Shown here piece by piece: positions 21,609 through 35,700 of a DNA stretch of 64,000 nucleotides. The notes below the pieces were generated by a model. It was not told the origin of the DNA. It saw only the letters and a program-made list of their open reading frames with translations, and made no database searches. Position 1 is the stretch's first letter, and each line of letters begins with the position of its first letter. The stretch covers positions 105,412,433-105,476,432 of the forward strand of contig OZ035960.1 in assembly GCA_964034945.1 (NCBI GenBank), in the 5' to 3' direction. The stretch comes from Chrysopilus asiliformis (Eukaryota; Arthropoda; Insecta; Diptera; Rhagionidae). The translations under genes and the position numbers were made by a program.

Positions 21609-21893
21609 GACTGTCTTTACATAGGACTCATTTTGAGGCGGCACGTCTTTCGCTCCGGCCAAGTGATGGTGAGGGACGCAGTGGGGAGGGAAACCAAAAA
21701 GAGCGAACGAAATTTAGAGTCACTTAAAATTTTCAGTCGCAAACCGGTTTGAGTCCGGTTGTTGAGACCTGTTTCGTTTAGTTTTGTTGATGAAACCGGT
21801 TTAGCGAATGAAGATGAAGCGAACCGAGTGCACACGACAGCGAAATGAGGAATGATGTGCCGCCTCAAAATGAGTCCTAATGTAAACACAGTC
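21609..21893. mobile_element. 285-bp MITE with GACTGT..TTTACAT..AGGACTCATTTTGAGG ends
   Basis: Inverted ends of ~35 bp (one base indel) through GGACTCATTTTGAGGCGGCAC. TTG on both sides may be a 3-bp duplication. No coding. Confidence 0.75.
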
Positions 21894-22346
21894 TTGAGAA
21901 CCAAAAAAGTCGCGAATATCTAAATTCTACAGTTGCAAATAAGCGTGTTGCAATTATGCGGGTCCAATATACATATGAGTACATGGGAAACATTTCGGTG
22001 CTTTTAAATCTTGTGCAACAAAGCGGGTATTGCAGCATTGCGGAGACTACAGTATATCCATTTTTCTTAATGAGAAATGACAAGAAAGTAGCGCTTTTTT
22101 TTGACTTACGTTATATATGTATCTGCACATTATATAAACGTCAATGTCCCGTCCCTCTTTGGTTTCTTCAAAGTCTGGTCACCTTAACACTTAAATGTAT
22201 CTTTGGAAAAGAATATAATTTTGAGTTTTTTTTAAATCAAATTTAAAAATTCTAGTCTTATCAAAAAAAAAATGTTTTTTTTTCTGTCAATTAATTTAAT
22301 TTTGAAATTTCAAACTTTTTTTTTAAATTTTCAACTTAATTATAAT
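21894..22346. other. 3' flank of the coiled-coil gene
   Basis: AT-rich, long T runs. ATTAAA on the minus strand at 22300-22295, 47 nt past the stop, could serve as the poly(A) signal. Nothing else recognised. Confidence 0.4.
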
Positions 22347-23777
22347 TTAAACATCTCGAGAATTTTGACGTGGTATTGGAAAATAAACTTCACAGAAAAT
22401 ATCGCTACACCCCAGCGAAATATAAAAGTTTAACAATTTTCTTGTAATTTCATCTTCCAAATCTTGTAATGTCTGCAATAAATGGTTTTTTAACAAACGG
22501 TATCGTAGAAATATTTTATAAAAACCTACTTTCAACTCATTTGGCTTATAGAGATCACGGATTTTTCTAATACACTGCATTGCTTTGACGACTTGTTCGT
22601 AAGATTTCACTTCCCCTAAATTCTGAAAACTTTTGCAGATCTTACAAGACTCCTGACAAATTAATTTCTCACACAAACCAAGCGTCAAATGAAGATTTTG
22701 CTGAAATTCTTCATCAATCGAATATAGAAATCGAAGAGATCGCTCTTTTAATTTTAATCTTTCCCAATCGGGGTCTTCACTTTCTATTAAACTTGTAAGC
22801 ATTTCAATAGGATTTGGCCTGTCAAGTATTTTTTTATTTTTCGTTTTAGAAATGCAATTAAGATTCTGGATCTCAACAAGTTTCTCTGAAGAGTTTTCCG
22901 CTATTTCTTCAGTTTTTGTAGAAATTTCACGGTTAGAAGAAAATTGTGCGTCATTTTCTAAAATTTCTTTCAATTTCCCACAAAAATGTTTGATTTTATT
23001 TAAAACTTCAGATTCAATTAGATTTTTACGTTGCGAGTCAATAATATTACGATAACTTGCGGGAAAACCTTCTGAGCTACTCTTAAAACACAGCATGTCG
23101 TTGGTGATTGTAGATATTTGAGAATCTTTAGCCCCGAGACGGAAAATAGAAAGGAAAAGCTTTTGCCTAGAATCACAAATCTTGCGAAGTATGGAGGGAA
23201 CTTCGGAAATTTTTTGAATGGATTTTTCTTTGGTTTGGGAAAAGTATTTCTCATTTAAATTAATTTTTGGATCATTTGTAAGATTTGTGAAATACATAAC
23301 TACTTGAGATTGGTCTTCAAGTTTCGAAGGAGGTTTTGGCAAGCCTTCTTGATTATCTGTAACTTGGGCAAAATTAACTTCTAATAGCATTGAACGAAAA
23401 TATTTAAATCTACCACCTAAATCTTGAAAACTTTCTTCATTTAAAGTGATTTTTTCAACTGGAAATCCTACTTCATGGTGATTTTCCTGAGATTTTTCAG
23501 GAAATTCATGGAATTCTTCTTGTGATGAAAGGTTATCTGACGATTTTTCAATATTTTTTGACTTATTTGGATAAAGATTTTCATATGGAGGATGATTGGT
23601 CTCTTGACTCGGTGGAGGATCTTGTGGGGGTTTTGGATCAGAGTAATTTCCACCTACCTCATCAGATGTTTTCATCTTTTTCACATTTTTGTGACTACTA
23701 ACAAAGTCCGCTAACACTTTGACTTCTTTCGCCATTTCTCTGATGTTTTCACCTTTTGTCGCACAATTCCGGCATTC
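22347..23777 (-). CDS. terminal exon (476 codons + stop) of the coiled-coil gene
   Basis: Acceptor TTTTAG/GAATGCC, joining ..NVE to ECRNCATKGENIREMAKEV. Polar Glu/Pro/Ser first third, helical remainder with CEKLICQESCKIC. Much more AT-rich and less regular than the preceding exon, as if faster evolving or recently added. Confidence 0.75.
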   Translation of the reverse strand, partial: ECRNCATKGENIREMAKEVKVLADFVSSHKNVKKMKTSDEVGGNYSDPKPPQDPPPSQETNHPPYENLYPNKSKNIEKSSDNLSSQEEFHEFPEKSQENHHEVGFPVEKITLNEESFQDLGGRFKYFRSMLLEVNFAQVTDNQEGLPKPPSKLEDQSQVVMYFTNLTNDPKINLNEKYFSQTKEKSIQKISEVPSILRKICDSRQKLFLSIFRLGAKDSQISTITNDMLCFKSSSEGFPASYRNIIDSQRKNLIESEVLNKIKHFCGKLKEILENDAQFSSNREISTKTEEIAENSSEKLVEIQNLNCISKTKNKKILDRPNPIEMLTSLIESEDPDWERLKLKERSLRFLYSIDEEFQQNLHLTLGLCEKLICQESCKICKSFQNLGEVKSYEQVVKAMQCIRKIRDLYKPNELKVGFYKIFLRYRLLKNHLLQTLQDLEDEITRKLLNFYISLGCSDIFCEVYFPIPRQNSRDV

Positions 23778-26700
23778 CTAAAACAATTATTTCATAAAAA
23801 AATATCAATCTGTTTAATTTGAACTGAAAAACTCACCTCGACATTTGCAATAGCTGCGGCTAATTTAGCAGAAGCTGTCGTCAAATCCCTAACGCCATCT
23901 TCACTGACTCTCTTAACCGGTCCAAGTTCCTGTGCCAAACTCATCCCAGGTCCCGCAATCGGTTTCAATGCGGCCAATTGCTCCTCCTTAATCCGAAGTT
24001 CATCGGTTAAATTCCGAATCTTATCCTCATCGATTAATCTTTGTCTCTGCAGCTCCGTAATTTGCGTCTCGAGTGTGTAAACCTCCTCTTTGAGTTCAGC
24101 ATTGGTGACCTCGATGTGAAGTAGTTCCTTGTTCACCTTGGCAAGTTGGCTTCGCAGCTGCGTAATTTCGCCCTTGTGTCCTAATTCCGTATCGGCAAGC
24201 ATTTTGTTTGCGAGAGCGAGATCCTCTCCCAGAATGCGAACCTTTTGCTTCTCTCGCTCTAGAGCTTCTTGTGCTGGTCCTTCGACGAATTTCTTTAACT
24301 CTCCGTATTTGTCCTTTAGCGACTGATACTCGGCTAGGACGGCTTCGTTTTCGGCAGTCATGTCCTTGTTCTCTTTGTTCAACTTGCACAGACGATGCTT
24401 CATAGCCAGTTCGGACTCTTCCAGCTGAGCGATTCTCTCTTGCGCGCATTGTGAGTCACATGATAGTCTCTGTTCCAGTTGCGTAATCTTCGACTTCATC
24501 GACTGTTCCGTGTTTCTGGCATCCACCAGTCGATCCTTGTAGCCTTTTTCTAACTGGGCCCACAAGTTATCTGCATTTTCCAGAGTTTCATTGTAAGCGC
24601 GATTCAAGTCTACGATGTTCTGCGTGAGTACTTTCTCTCGCGACATCAGTTCGTGCAGCTGATGGTGGCAATCAACCTTCGTATTGCAATCGGAATGGCA
24701 AGGACAATGCTGCGTTACGAGAGCCTTTTGGTGGTCACTGCTGATGTCTGACACGGAAGAGGTTCCGGTGGTATTTTGATTACCGCAGACCATTAGCGTG
24801 TTGTACAATAATATGGCAGGCATGGAGTTTTTGATGAGATTCATGCTATCCTTGAGATTATTCTCATTATTCTCCATCATTTTCAGGCGAGATTCATACT
24901 TTTGTATGGACTCCTGCAACGTAGCGCACTGTGCTTTGGCTTCTTTGAGTTTCGCCTGTGATGCCTCCTTGGACATCTCCAGTTCAATATTCCGCTGACT
25001 GAAGATCTCGAGGTCTACTTCCAGTCTTTGTAGCCGCAATCGTGTATCGTTCTCAGCCTCTTCGAACTCGCAACGTTCCTCTTCCAGTCGTAAATTATCC
25101 TCTTGCAGGTTTTCAACTCGTTGGCGTAGCTCTTTAGCCAATGCTTCCAGTTGAATTTCTCTCTGCAGACGCTCTGACAGTCGCTTTATCTGCTGGTCAC
25201 CACTACTCTCGTAGACCAAAACCTTGTTTTCCAGGAGTTCCAGACGATCTTTATAGTACTGAAGACGCTTCTGATCGGAGAGATTCGGCGATAGAATCAC
25301 TGGAACGCCACTCTTTGTCGACGATTTCGTAACACACTCTTCGATTTTCTCTCGGAATTTGTTGAGTTTTTCGATTTCCGCGCAGAGGTCACCAGTTGTG
25401 ATGCCGTCCTGGCACGGGAAGTCCTCTAGCTCAGTCTGTGTGTACTGCGAGTAACTCTCGTTCGCATCACCCTCAAAGACGCCGCTCTCCTGAAGACTGG
25501 TCGCGGTCCAGGATCGCAGCTTTCGCGGGGAATCGGTGGGCGTTGATAGGGCGCTGCTGTATGGCAGGACCGTCGCAACTATTCGACCGCCACTCTTGGA
25601 CTTTTGCAGCGATGTCTGGGAATCGGTGAGGAATGAACGAGGCGACGATGATGCTGAACTGTAGTCGGAGGTTTTCGCTTTTACCTGAAATTTAAACACT
25701 TCTATTTAGTATCAAAAAAAAGCACAGTAGGATAATTAAATTTTCCCGAAAATTCGTTACGAATTGCGACAATCAAACGGCAAATTTTTTATTTCAAAGG
25801 TTTTTTTTTATGAAATCGTGTCTGACATTTTCAAATTTCAGACAGTTTCCTTTGACCGCGACGAATTCCATAGTTGTTATAATGAAAACTTCAGCTGATG
25901 GAACTGATTCAATTCGCTGCGTGATTCACACAACAAAAGCCACGGCCTTTTTTTCATTTCTTTGTTACAGAACTGGCTCCTATAACATCTCAGTTATTCG
26001 GCTTGGATGGATAGGGGCTCCGAGATCCTGATAAATAGACAACAAACCGCCGACGCCATCGTGGCCATCGCCATCAACAGCAACTTGGAGTTTGTGGATG
26101 ATGGCGCGCAAAAAGTCACGAATTTTCTAATCTATTTAAAGATTTCGCTATTTTCATTGGAGTTGTCTAAAAGTCGACATGGAGCCGCTATACATGAAGT
26201 GAGTTAGTTAGATACTTACCAAATCGATGCTCATCATCTCGTCGCTGGCAATCACAGAATCTTGTGACAATGATGCCTCAAGATTGTTGAGGAGCGATAG
26301 AACCTGAAGCAGGCACAATTTATCATCTTCATCAATGCCGGGCCGCTTCGTCATGGTTGTTATGCGTCTTCTTATTTCATCGTTTGAGACATGATCCAGC
26401 ATCTGTTGAACAACACCAAAAAAAATAACATCAAAGTTAGTTTGAGATGTTGTCTGTATTTAGAGGGGTTTTTTAACAAAAAAAAAATAGATAAAAAGAT
26501 TCTAATGGTAAAAAATAAAGAAGATTGCCAAGATCGATATTAGGATATTGGTAAAAATAGTTCAAATGTGTGATGGGATCTGAATCGATGTAAAAAATTA
26601 TACTCCTTGTTTCAATGAAACGATTCAAAAATACAGTCTATTTCTGACAAATTCCTTAACTTTGTAAAAAAGTAAAAAAATGCGCCGCAGGTGAAAAACC

Positions 26701-29700
26701 TTTTTGATGACAACTAATAGTATCTACGGAGTACAATAAAGAAAATGGAAGTTATTTTAAAACTAGATAAATTAAAAAAAAAGTACAATCAGATAAAAAG
26801 AGCACAAAACTCACAGGACTTCGTGACGGAGACCGACTGTAGGTCAGTCTGTCTGTCCGTCTGCCTCTGCTGGTCTGTCAGTCTACCTGTCGCACTGTCT
26901 CTGTTGGTCTGTCGGTCTGTCGATCTGTCTGTAAGTCTGAATGTTTATCGGTCTGTCTGTCGGTCTGTCTGTCTGTCTGTCGGTCTGTCTGTCGGTCTGT
27001 CGGTCTGTCGGTCTGTCGGTCTGTCGGTCTGTCGGTCTGTCGGTCTGTCGGTCTGTCGGTCTGTTTGTCTGTCTGTCGGTCTGTCTGTCGGTCTGTCTGT
27101 CGGTCTGTCTGTCTGTCGGTCTATCTGTCGGTTTGTTTGTCGGTCTGTCTGTCGGTCTGTCTGTCGGTCTGTCGGTCTGTCGGTCTGTCGGTCTGTCGGT
27201 CTGTCGATCTGTCGGTCTGTCGGTCTGTCGGTCTGTCGGTCTGTCTGTCAGTCTGTCTGTCGGTATGTCTGTCGGTCTGTCTGTCGGTCTGTCTGTCGGT
27301 CTGTCTATCGGTCTGTCTGTCGCTCTGTCTGTCGATCTGTGTGTCAGTCTGTCTGTCCGTCTGTCCATCTGTACGTTTTACGTATCTTCAACAACTCGAG
27401 AAAGCGTTGAGCTAGTGACTTGAAATCTTTTGTAAACAAGTTTCACAGAAATCCTAATTTTCTATAAACTTTTCGAAAAGTAACGGTAGCTATAACGGGT
27501 ACGTTCCACACATTTTTTTTAAATACCGCGGTTCAAACACCCCCTTTGAAAATCCTTTATTATTACTAGATTAAAAAAATGTTTAGCGGTTTGGCTTAGG
27601 CGAATTCGGGTCTGTTTTGGATACGGCATAAGGAGTTTTTACTGTGCCGATATATTTTTTTTTGCCTAGAATGACACCCAGAATATCCGAGGCGTTAAAA
27701 CGTTTAATAACTCCGGATGATAATCCCTCCGAAATCAAAAGAAATGATTACCTTGTATAATTGTTTATTTTCAGCTTGCAAGCTGGACGAGTAAATTCTC
27801 ATCATACCAATTTTTTTTCTGTTAAATTTTTACGAAAAAAAAAACAAACTTTTCAACGATTTTTTCGAGACAAGTTTCTTAAGCTCGTTTTAACTAATAT
27901 AAAAATGTTGCTTTGATAAACGATTGTCGACAATCTATTTCTATAAGCAGACTTCGAAGCATAATCTTTTTGCATATCACACAGTGACGCAGCAGCGTCT
28001 ATCATTCAAATTCATGACTATCATTTATCGCACTAGACATCGAAATTACCGTGAGAATGATGAATCTTCTACGAATTGAACTGATTTCAATTGAAATCCG
28101 CAACTTGAGTTTCAAAATACGATATCGGAATTTAAGAATCTAAAATTGATTATACAATATTATTGAATATGATAAATTACCGATAGATCATAAGGTGAAA
28201 TCATATTCCTATCATCCATATGATGATGGCTGTGCGGCGAGGTGACACCTGAGTCAGAACGATCGGCGGCATACATAAGAATATCGTCGGCTTCCTTCTC
28301 TGTGTCGGTCCACATATCACGGGTGTCTGGCGTTGAGTTGCTTCGTAAGGACCACTGAAAAGAGATTCAATTATAGAATATAGATTTGTTATGTGTATTT
28401 ATAGATGTTTCAATATTTAGAATTTTATCTATAGATTATACTTTTGGTAGTCTTATTACCAGGTTTCTTCCACGTTGGAAAGTCAGTAAAAGGGGCTGTC
28501 CATTAAATAGTTCACATTTTTAGGGGGTGCCAGCACGAAATTAAAGAAAAGCTACAATTGGCCAATCGTAAAATCTATATATACAAAAGCCAAATACCAC
28601 TCACTCACTCACTCATCACAGTATCTCGCGAACTACTAAACCGATTGCCATGAAATTGTGCACACAGATTCGACCTACCTTATGTGCTCGCTAAGAAACG
28701 GTTTTATTTAAAATTCCAACCAAAAGGGGGTAAACGATGGGTGGATAAGGGGCTGGTGTTATAAAACACTGATTTTTGCGGCTGAAAAATATCACTCGGG
28801 TGTCTTCGGGGACGCTGAGTACGAATCTGTTGAAGGAATTCCAAAATTCGAATAAAAAAGTTCAGTAAGGATAGCGCAAATATCCTTTTTCCAATCTTTT
28901 CTCGGAAAAACTGGCTTAACCCTTAGAGGCACAGAAAAATAGCAAATATTTTCACCCTTCCGGCACTCGAAAAAAAAAATTTTTTTTTTTTAGTGGTACC
29001 ATTTTAAAGTATCATACGGCAATGAAAGACGGTTTAATTAGTGGTACAATTTTGATACCACCGTGCAGTATTTGTTACAAAAAAGGTGGTACATCGCGTG
29101 TACCACCAAGCCTTTAAGGGTTAAGGGGTTTTAGAATTTAAAAATTAGGAACGGAAGGTCCTGTACGGATAACGCAAATATCCTTTTTCCATTTTTTTTC
29201 TCAGAAAAACTGGCTTAAGGGGGTTTTCGGTGTCGTTCATCACGAATCTGGTGATTGAATTTCAAAATTCAAAACGGGAGGTCCTGTAAAGATTACTTAA
29301 ATATCTTTTTGTCATTTTTCCTCAAAAAAACTGGCAATAAGTATATCATCTTCGGGCCGCTGATCACGAATTTGGGGTTACAATTTAAAAATTCGGGACG
29401 GGAGGTCCTGAAGGCAAAACGATTTTTTTAAGTTTTTAAGTTATTTCTTTGCACGCACGCATTTGAATGGAAAGATGTGAGCGAAAATCACGTCTAATTG
29501 AGATCTCAGATTGTATCGACTCCGAGAAACTTCGCTACGAATATGCGCTGATAAGACAATACTTGTGTGGTTTTTTCTAAAAAAATGTTGCGACCAAGAT
29601 TGTTGAGGATTTCATTTATACCAATTTTACATAATTGCGTCATTGAAAACAATTCTTTGTATTTTCCACATATCCGAAATCATGAAAAGCTTTTACATTA

Positions 29701-32700
29701 TTATTTGTTCTCCACAAATTTCTTTATGAAACTATTTCAGGAAAGATTGTTACAAAATTGTCGAAAGTTCCAACAAAATTAGTCAACAAATTCCCACACC
29801 GAGTTAATGAAATCGCATTGAATGAAGTGGAAATTGTTGAAATAGTTGAAAGTCGCCCTGCCGTTGTTGAATGCGAATTCATGTAACTTAATGTGATTTT
29901 TCCGCACCGCGGTGGGACATTGAGGAAACAATTAACAAGAAAACATAATTTTCAACTACGTATAATAGATATAGTAAATCTTAATTAATGAATTCAGGCT
30001 GGAAAAGAGACGCGTCGACTTTTCTTGTTCAACGTTCAACTGAATGGTGGATTCCGCGACTTTTCTGAGTCCGAGCATTGTTCGTTTGGCTCAAACTTGA
30101 TTTGAAGTAAATTTCTTAACCAGGTGAATGTTTAGGGAAGGGTGAGGTTTGTTTGTGAGTATATACTTTAAGTACCGCAAGATATCAACAATTTGCGCCG
30201 TGCCCTCTGGGACATAAAAACTAATTACAATTCCAAGCGCAGGACGGAACAACGCAAAGTTGAATCATAAGCCGAGCATTAAGTGTGAGAAAATCTTTTC
30301 CCCCATTCATTTGCACTTCAACAGTTGCGGCAAAGTGTCTTTGGATCTCTTTGTACCTACGTTAAAACGGCGGCTTTAGGTTCACCTGGATATTGGCGCT
30401 ATTAAGATATGAACGCGTGTATCATAAATAAACAGAGATTGCCATGGCATATTGACACACTACCCGAAAGATAATAAAAATGATCACTTTACGGAGAAAT
30501 TAAAAATGAATCTTTTGCCTGGAGGCGTGGGTTTTTGGGATCTTATCAGCTGATGAGAGATCATTTTCATATTTTCTATAAATGGAAGTTTTTATGTTTA
30601 ATTGTCTGTTAATGAGAAGCCATTTTTTTAAACTCAAGTGACCGTAATTAAATGAAAGAAAGACAAAAGTGAGAGTCAAGGGTATTAAAGCAGTGATGCA
30701 AACCGGTTTTTTGAACCGAACCAAAAATTACTGAACTATTGAAATTTTAGTGAACCAAAATTAAACCATAAACCGAACCACTCTGAAATAAAGATGGCCG
30801 AACCGAACCAAAATCAAACCATTTTTTTAAAAGATGGCCGAACCAAACAAAAACCAAACCAATTTTTAAAAAATGGCCGAACTGAACTAACATACAATCA
30901 GTTTTAGAAGTAGAGTAAGTAGATTAAAATAACTTTTTTTTGTTACGAATTTAAAAAAGTACGGAAAAACATGTTTTTTTTAAATAAACAGAGGGAAAGC
31001 TACAATTGCCAGAGGCGAATAATCAAATTTCTTTATAAAGAGAGACTATAATTTTTATGAAAAAAATCCATTTGGGTAAGATAAGGGGCTAGGAGCGGTC
31101 TGATTGGATTTTGATGTATGAAAATGTTATGCAAAATTATATTCTCAACACATTTTGTCCTTATAAATTTTTCAGTAGGATGCACCGTTTTCGACAAAAT
31201 CGAACAAAACTATTTCATTGGTATGGGGTAGTGGAGAAGGAATTCTCCCATTGAATTTTGATGTATTGAATTTTGATGTATGGATGTATGGAAAAATTAT
31301 GTAAAATCTGATTTCAAAAATATCTTGTCTTCATAATTTCTTCGAAAAGACCAACTGTTTGTGAGAAAAGTGCAGAATACTGTTTCATTTGAATGGAGGA
31401 GGAGGAAAGGAATGGCGCGAAATTTGCCCGTTAAAGAACTCAGCCTTACTATTTACGAGAAACGCCACTGCAAAGAAATTTTACGTCTCTAGCTCAAACT
31501 CCCACACCAAACAAAATTCCCACTCCGTTTGGGGTGGACTTAGAAAGCAGAAGCAAGAAACGAAAAGAAGAAATCCAAAGAAACTGTTGTCCGATTGCCC
31601 TTTCTAAGGGGCCCTTTCTAAGCAATGGAACCGTTTTTTTGTACGAAAAACACTGATTTAAAGTAAAATGAAAAATTTGTTAACAGGTTAGTCCCCAATA
31701 TCTCTTCCGAGAAACAAAAAAAACTGATAGAACATTTTTGTCTGATTTTCCTTTAATTATAATGTTCTCAAGTAATCAATTAAAATATATTATAATGCAT
31801 CGCAGCAATCAATCATAGCCAAGCGTTATCGTAAAGTACGACATAATTTCCATGACTTTAAAAATGTGCAGTGAATTTTTATTTATTTCCACCTCGTAAT
31901 CATTAACACGATAATTACCACCGGTGAACCATTTCACATGAATATGAAATGCATTGAAAATCCGAGTGCAACTATAGTGAATTTGAATTATAAGAAAATT
32001 ACTTATTGTTTATAATTTCTTTTGCAGTTGCAATAATAATTAGTTACAGTTGATAGCATAATGTTCATTAATCACATTATGGTGGGTTGCAGTCCAGTTA
32101 ATTTAGCATAAATCATAATTATCCACCAGAATAGAATATTAATCGTTGAATACCTACAAGGTTTATACATTAAAAATGTATTTCATATTCATAGTTGAAT
32201 ATGGGAGCGACTAACAATTCTAAATTACTTCCAAGTCCAATTTCTTAGAAGTGAACTCGAGCATAAAGCTTCGCTCCAAGAACTTTAGTTTAATTTTTTT
32301 TGCGTGGTTTGAGCAATAAAAAGAACCAAAATAGAATATTTGAAAAACATTCGCAGCTCCTAAATTTATGATATAAAAATAATTTTTTGGAAAAGTTCGT
32401 AGGCAGGGGAATCTAACTAATTGCTTCTTATTGTTGTGAATCATCAATCTACCTGTAAGCATCAAATTTCTGAAGGCCGAATACAAGATTTTTTTTATTG
32501 ACATATAAAATCAGAGTAGCATTTTCTGTTGTGCCCATTTTTGGGGACATTAAATAAAAAAAATTCTTAACCAGACAGAATTCAAGTTCAAGCAGAGATT
32601 TTAATAATATTGTTTTTCTATTCGGTAAAAGTAAATTTTTAAGGTGAATGTTTCTATTTTGGTATTGCCATAAATTATATTTTAATGGATTTTGATTATA

Positions 32701-35700
32701 AAAAGCATTTATGAAATAAAAAAATGTTGTTTAGCAGTTTTATAAAATATGGCGCAGGAAATCAAATAAAAAGAATATTAAATTTTTTTGGTGTAATATA
32801 AATTCCTTGAGAAGATCCATTGTTGCCGCATTAACCTTTTCGAGACTGTTAGTTGATTTTCCAACTAGTGATAAAATATCCCTATTTTCACTGAATTTGA
32901 GGAAATTTCTAATATGACTCAAAAAATTCATTTTGATTTCTGCAAGGGAAACAATTCTATGGATTTATTTTATAACTATTTATAACAAAAAAACATATTT
33001 TTGATCAGAGAATGATACATTTTATTATCAAAAAATTAATTTACACCGAAAAAATTCATCGAATCGTGAAAATTTTATTACAATTCATCTAGTAGTTCGA
33101 AAGATAGCGGACGAAGGGTTTAAATCTGAGAGGGTGGGTACATTATTGATACAATCAAGCTTTCCCGAAAAATTTCTTATTTAATGTTAGTGGAAAGTAG
33201 CCCGAGTGATGGGGGAGTAAGGGGAGGGAATAAAGTGAATCCGAACCTTGGTTTTTCCTCTATGTTACTCTTTCGCGAAAAAACTACTGGGCCGATTGGC
33301 CTGAAATTCGTCACAGATGTTCATAATATAAAATTATACCGTATGGTGAAGGGAATAAGGGGAGGGGGTGAGGTGAATCCGAATGTTGGAAAGTATTGTC
33401 TTTTTGTTAATTTGTGAAAAACATTTTCCGAAAAGAAAAACTTTAAAGAAAAGCACAGACCGCACTACTCTAGGCTATCTAATTTCGTCTCACACTTTTA
33501 GTAGGGCGACGCCGAGTCCAAATTCTAGTGCTCTATATGAGGGAGACAAAATTTTTATGAAAAAATCCATTTGTTTGGGAGAGGGGGGAAGGATTGGTCC
33601 AATTAGATTTTCATGTATGGAACGGTTATGTAAAATCATATTCTAAACACTTTTTGTCTTTATAAATTTTTCAAATGCTATGCACCGTTTTCAAGAAAAT
33701 TGGAAGAAAGTATTCTATTTGTATGGCGGAGAGGGAATGAGTGGTTGAACTGGATTTTGATGTATGAATGAGTTATGTAAAATCTTATTCTACTTGTAAA
33801 CACATTTTACTGATACAAATTGTTCAATACGAATCACTGTTTCCGAGAAAATTTCAAAAAACTGTTTCGTTTGCATGGAGGGGAGGGAAGAATCAATAGT
33901 GCAATTTTGCTCGTTCAAGAACTTAGCCTTGTTGGAGTAAATTGTCGGACACTCTTCTCAGCAGAATGCACCATAACTACAGAACTATTGGTTGCACTCT
34001 GGCAATGCTGTACTCTTTAACAGTTGAGAAATAAGTTACTTTTGGGGAAAAAAATGCATTGAAATCTGTGCATTGTAGCAGAAGTTATTGGGTGAAGTTA
34101 TTGGGTCGCAAAAATGAGTGAAATATCTGAAAAAATTCAACACATTTTGCAATTTTACTACAATACAATAAAGGGAAGAATGCGGCACAGGTCCATAAGA
34201 AAATTGTTCCTGTTTATGATCAAGATACTTTACCACCACCTTCTCGCGTTCCCGTAGACGATGGCCGTTTTATCGACACAGCTTGTGAAATTATAACTCT
34301 TCAACTGTCATTCAGGTTGGAATATAGTGTAGGGAAATGTTATGCAAAATTGTGGTCCAAATACTTTTTCATTTGTAAAGTGGTGTTTTCCGCACCATTT
34401 TCGCAGGAATCATAAAACGAAAGAGAGAGGGAAACAACTGTCCGATTAAATTTTGATGCATGGAAGCGTTATGTAAAATCGTATTCCAAATAATTTTTTT
34501 CAAAAATTGTAAAATTGCTGTTCCATTTGTTTGGAAAAGGAGGGAAGGGTTGTTTTACCGAACATTCTCTTTTCATAGTTGAACCAATTCATTTTCGTCA
34601 CGATAAAAAAGTATTCTGAAACCCAATTAATTTATGTTTGGTTCATTTTTATGTAATCTTCACCCAATTATAATTCGGCGATTTAAATCAGCTATCGATT
34701 GAAATTAATTGAACATAAAAGTAACAAAAAGGTAAAAATTGGATAACGAAACAAAAATTACGAGATTTATTAGAAACATTTGCGTAATGCTTGGTTGTTT
34801 CTTTATCCGATTTGGCCAATTTACTGATGAATTGAAATAAACAATAATTTTTGAACGCATTAATCTCAATCAAACAACATCAAATCGAAATTGGTGATTG
34901 GCACACGAGAAACATTTCAATAAATCAGTTACGTGAATAAATTAGACTGTCGAGTTAACCTCTGACTTTCATTATAGGGGCAGCCGCAAGAAGAGGTAAT
35001 TTCAGGTAACAAATCGACATCAAATTGAAAATTTAGCTTTCGATTGATGATCTTAAATTGCCTTAATTCGAGTATAAATTGAAAAAGGTGCAACTTTTGT
35101 ATTGAAATAAATAGCAATGAGACAAGAAACAATCTCGCATGGAACTTGGAAGACTTGCGGCAACCAACATTTCAGTCTGGCGGGCAATTCAAATTGATTC
35201 TGTTTGGCAAATTTTCGAGGCCGTCCAGTTTTTGGTAAAACAAACTTTTAAGTCATCACCTGAATCACCGTGAATTAACAACATGATTGTAGATCATAGT
35301 ATTATTAACCAAAGACGCATTTAAAAGAAGTCTTACTCGATTTTTAATCAAAAGAGTGTTTTTTTTGCTTACTTTCAGCTGATGATGATTTTGTGGATGA
35401 TGTGATTGTTGCTGATGAAGATCAGGGTGGAAGCAAGTCGCACCATCGACCTGTTCCCACCGATTGTACATCCCAATCCAGTAATTTGCACCTTAATCCA
35501 CTAATTTTGAAGTGAATTTCTTGAAAACTCACTAGGAATTCTTCACCTTAGACACTTTTTGTACACTTTATAATTTTTCAATTCATTAAAATATCTGATA
35601 GATACTTTCAGCATCAAAGAATAAAGATTCATTTGCGTTTTAAAAACCTAATCTAAATCACAATAAAAACAAACACTTTGAACTGGACGAAAACTCGTGT

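Noticed and set aside
24096..25629. Frames on both strands overlapping the main coiled-coil exon
   Set aside because: Off-frame shadows; the 616-codon frame has heptads and splice sites.
26745..27423. Long open frames of CRSV/GLSV and TDRP/TDRQ type
   Set aside because: Open in several frames on both strands because the array is built from 4- and 8-base units lacking stops; no gene features.
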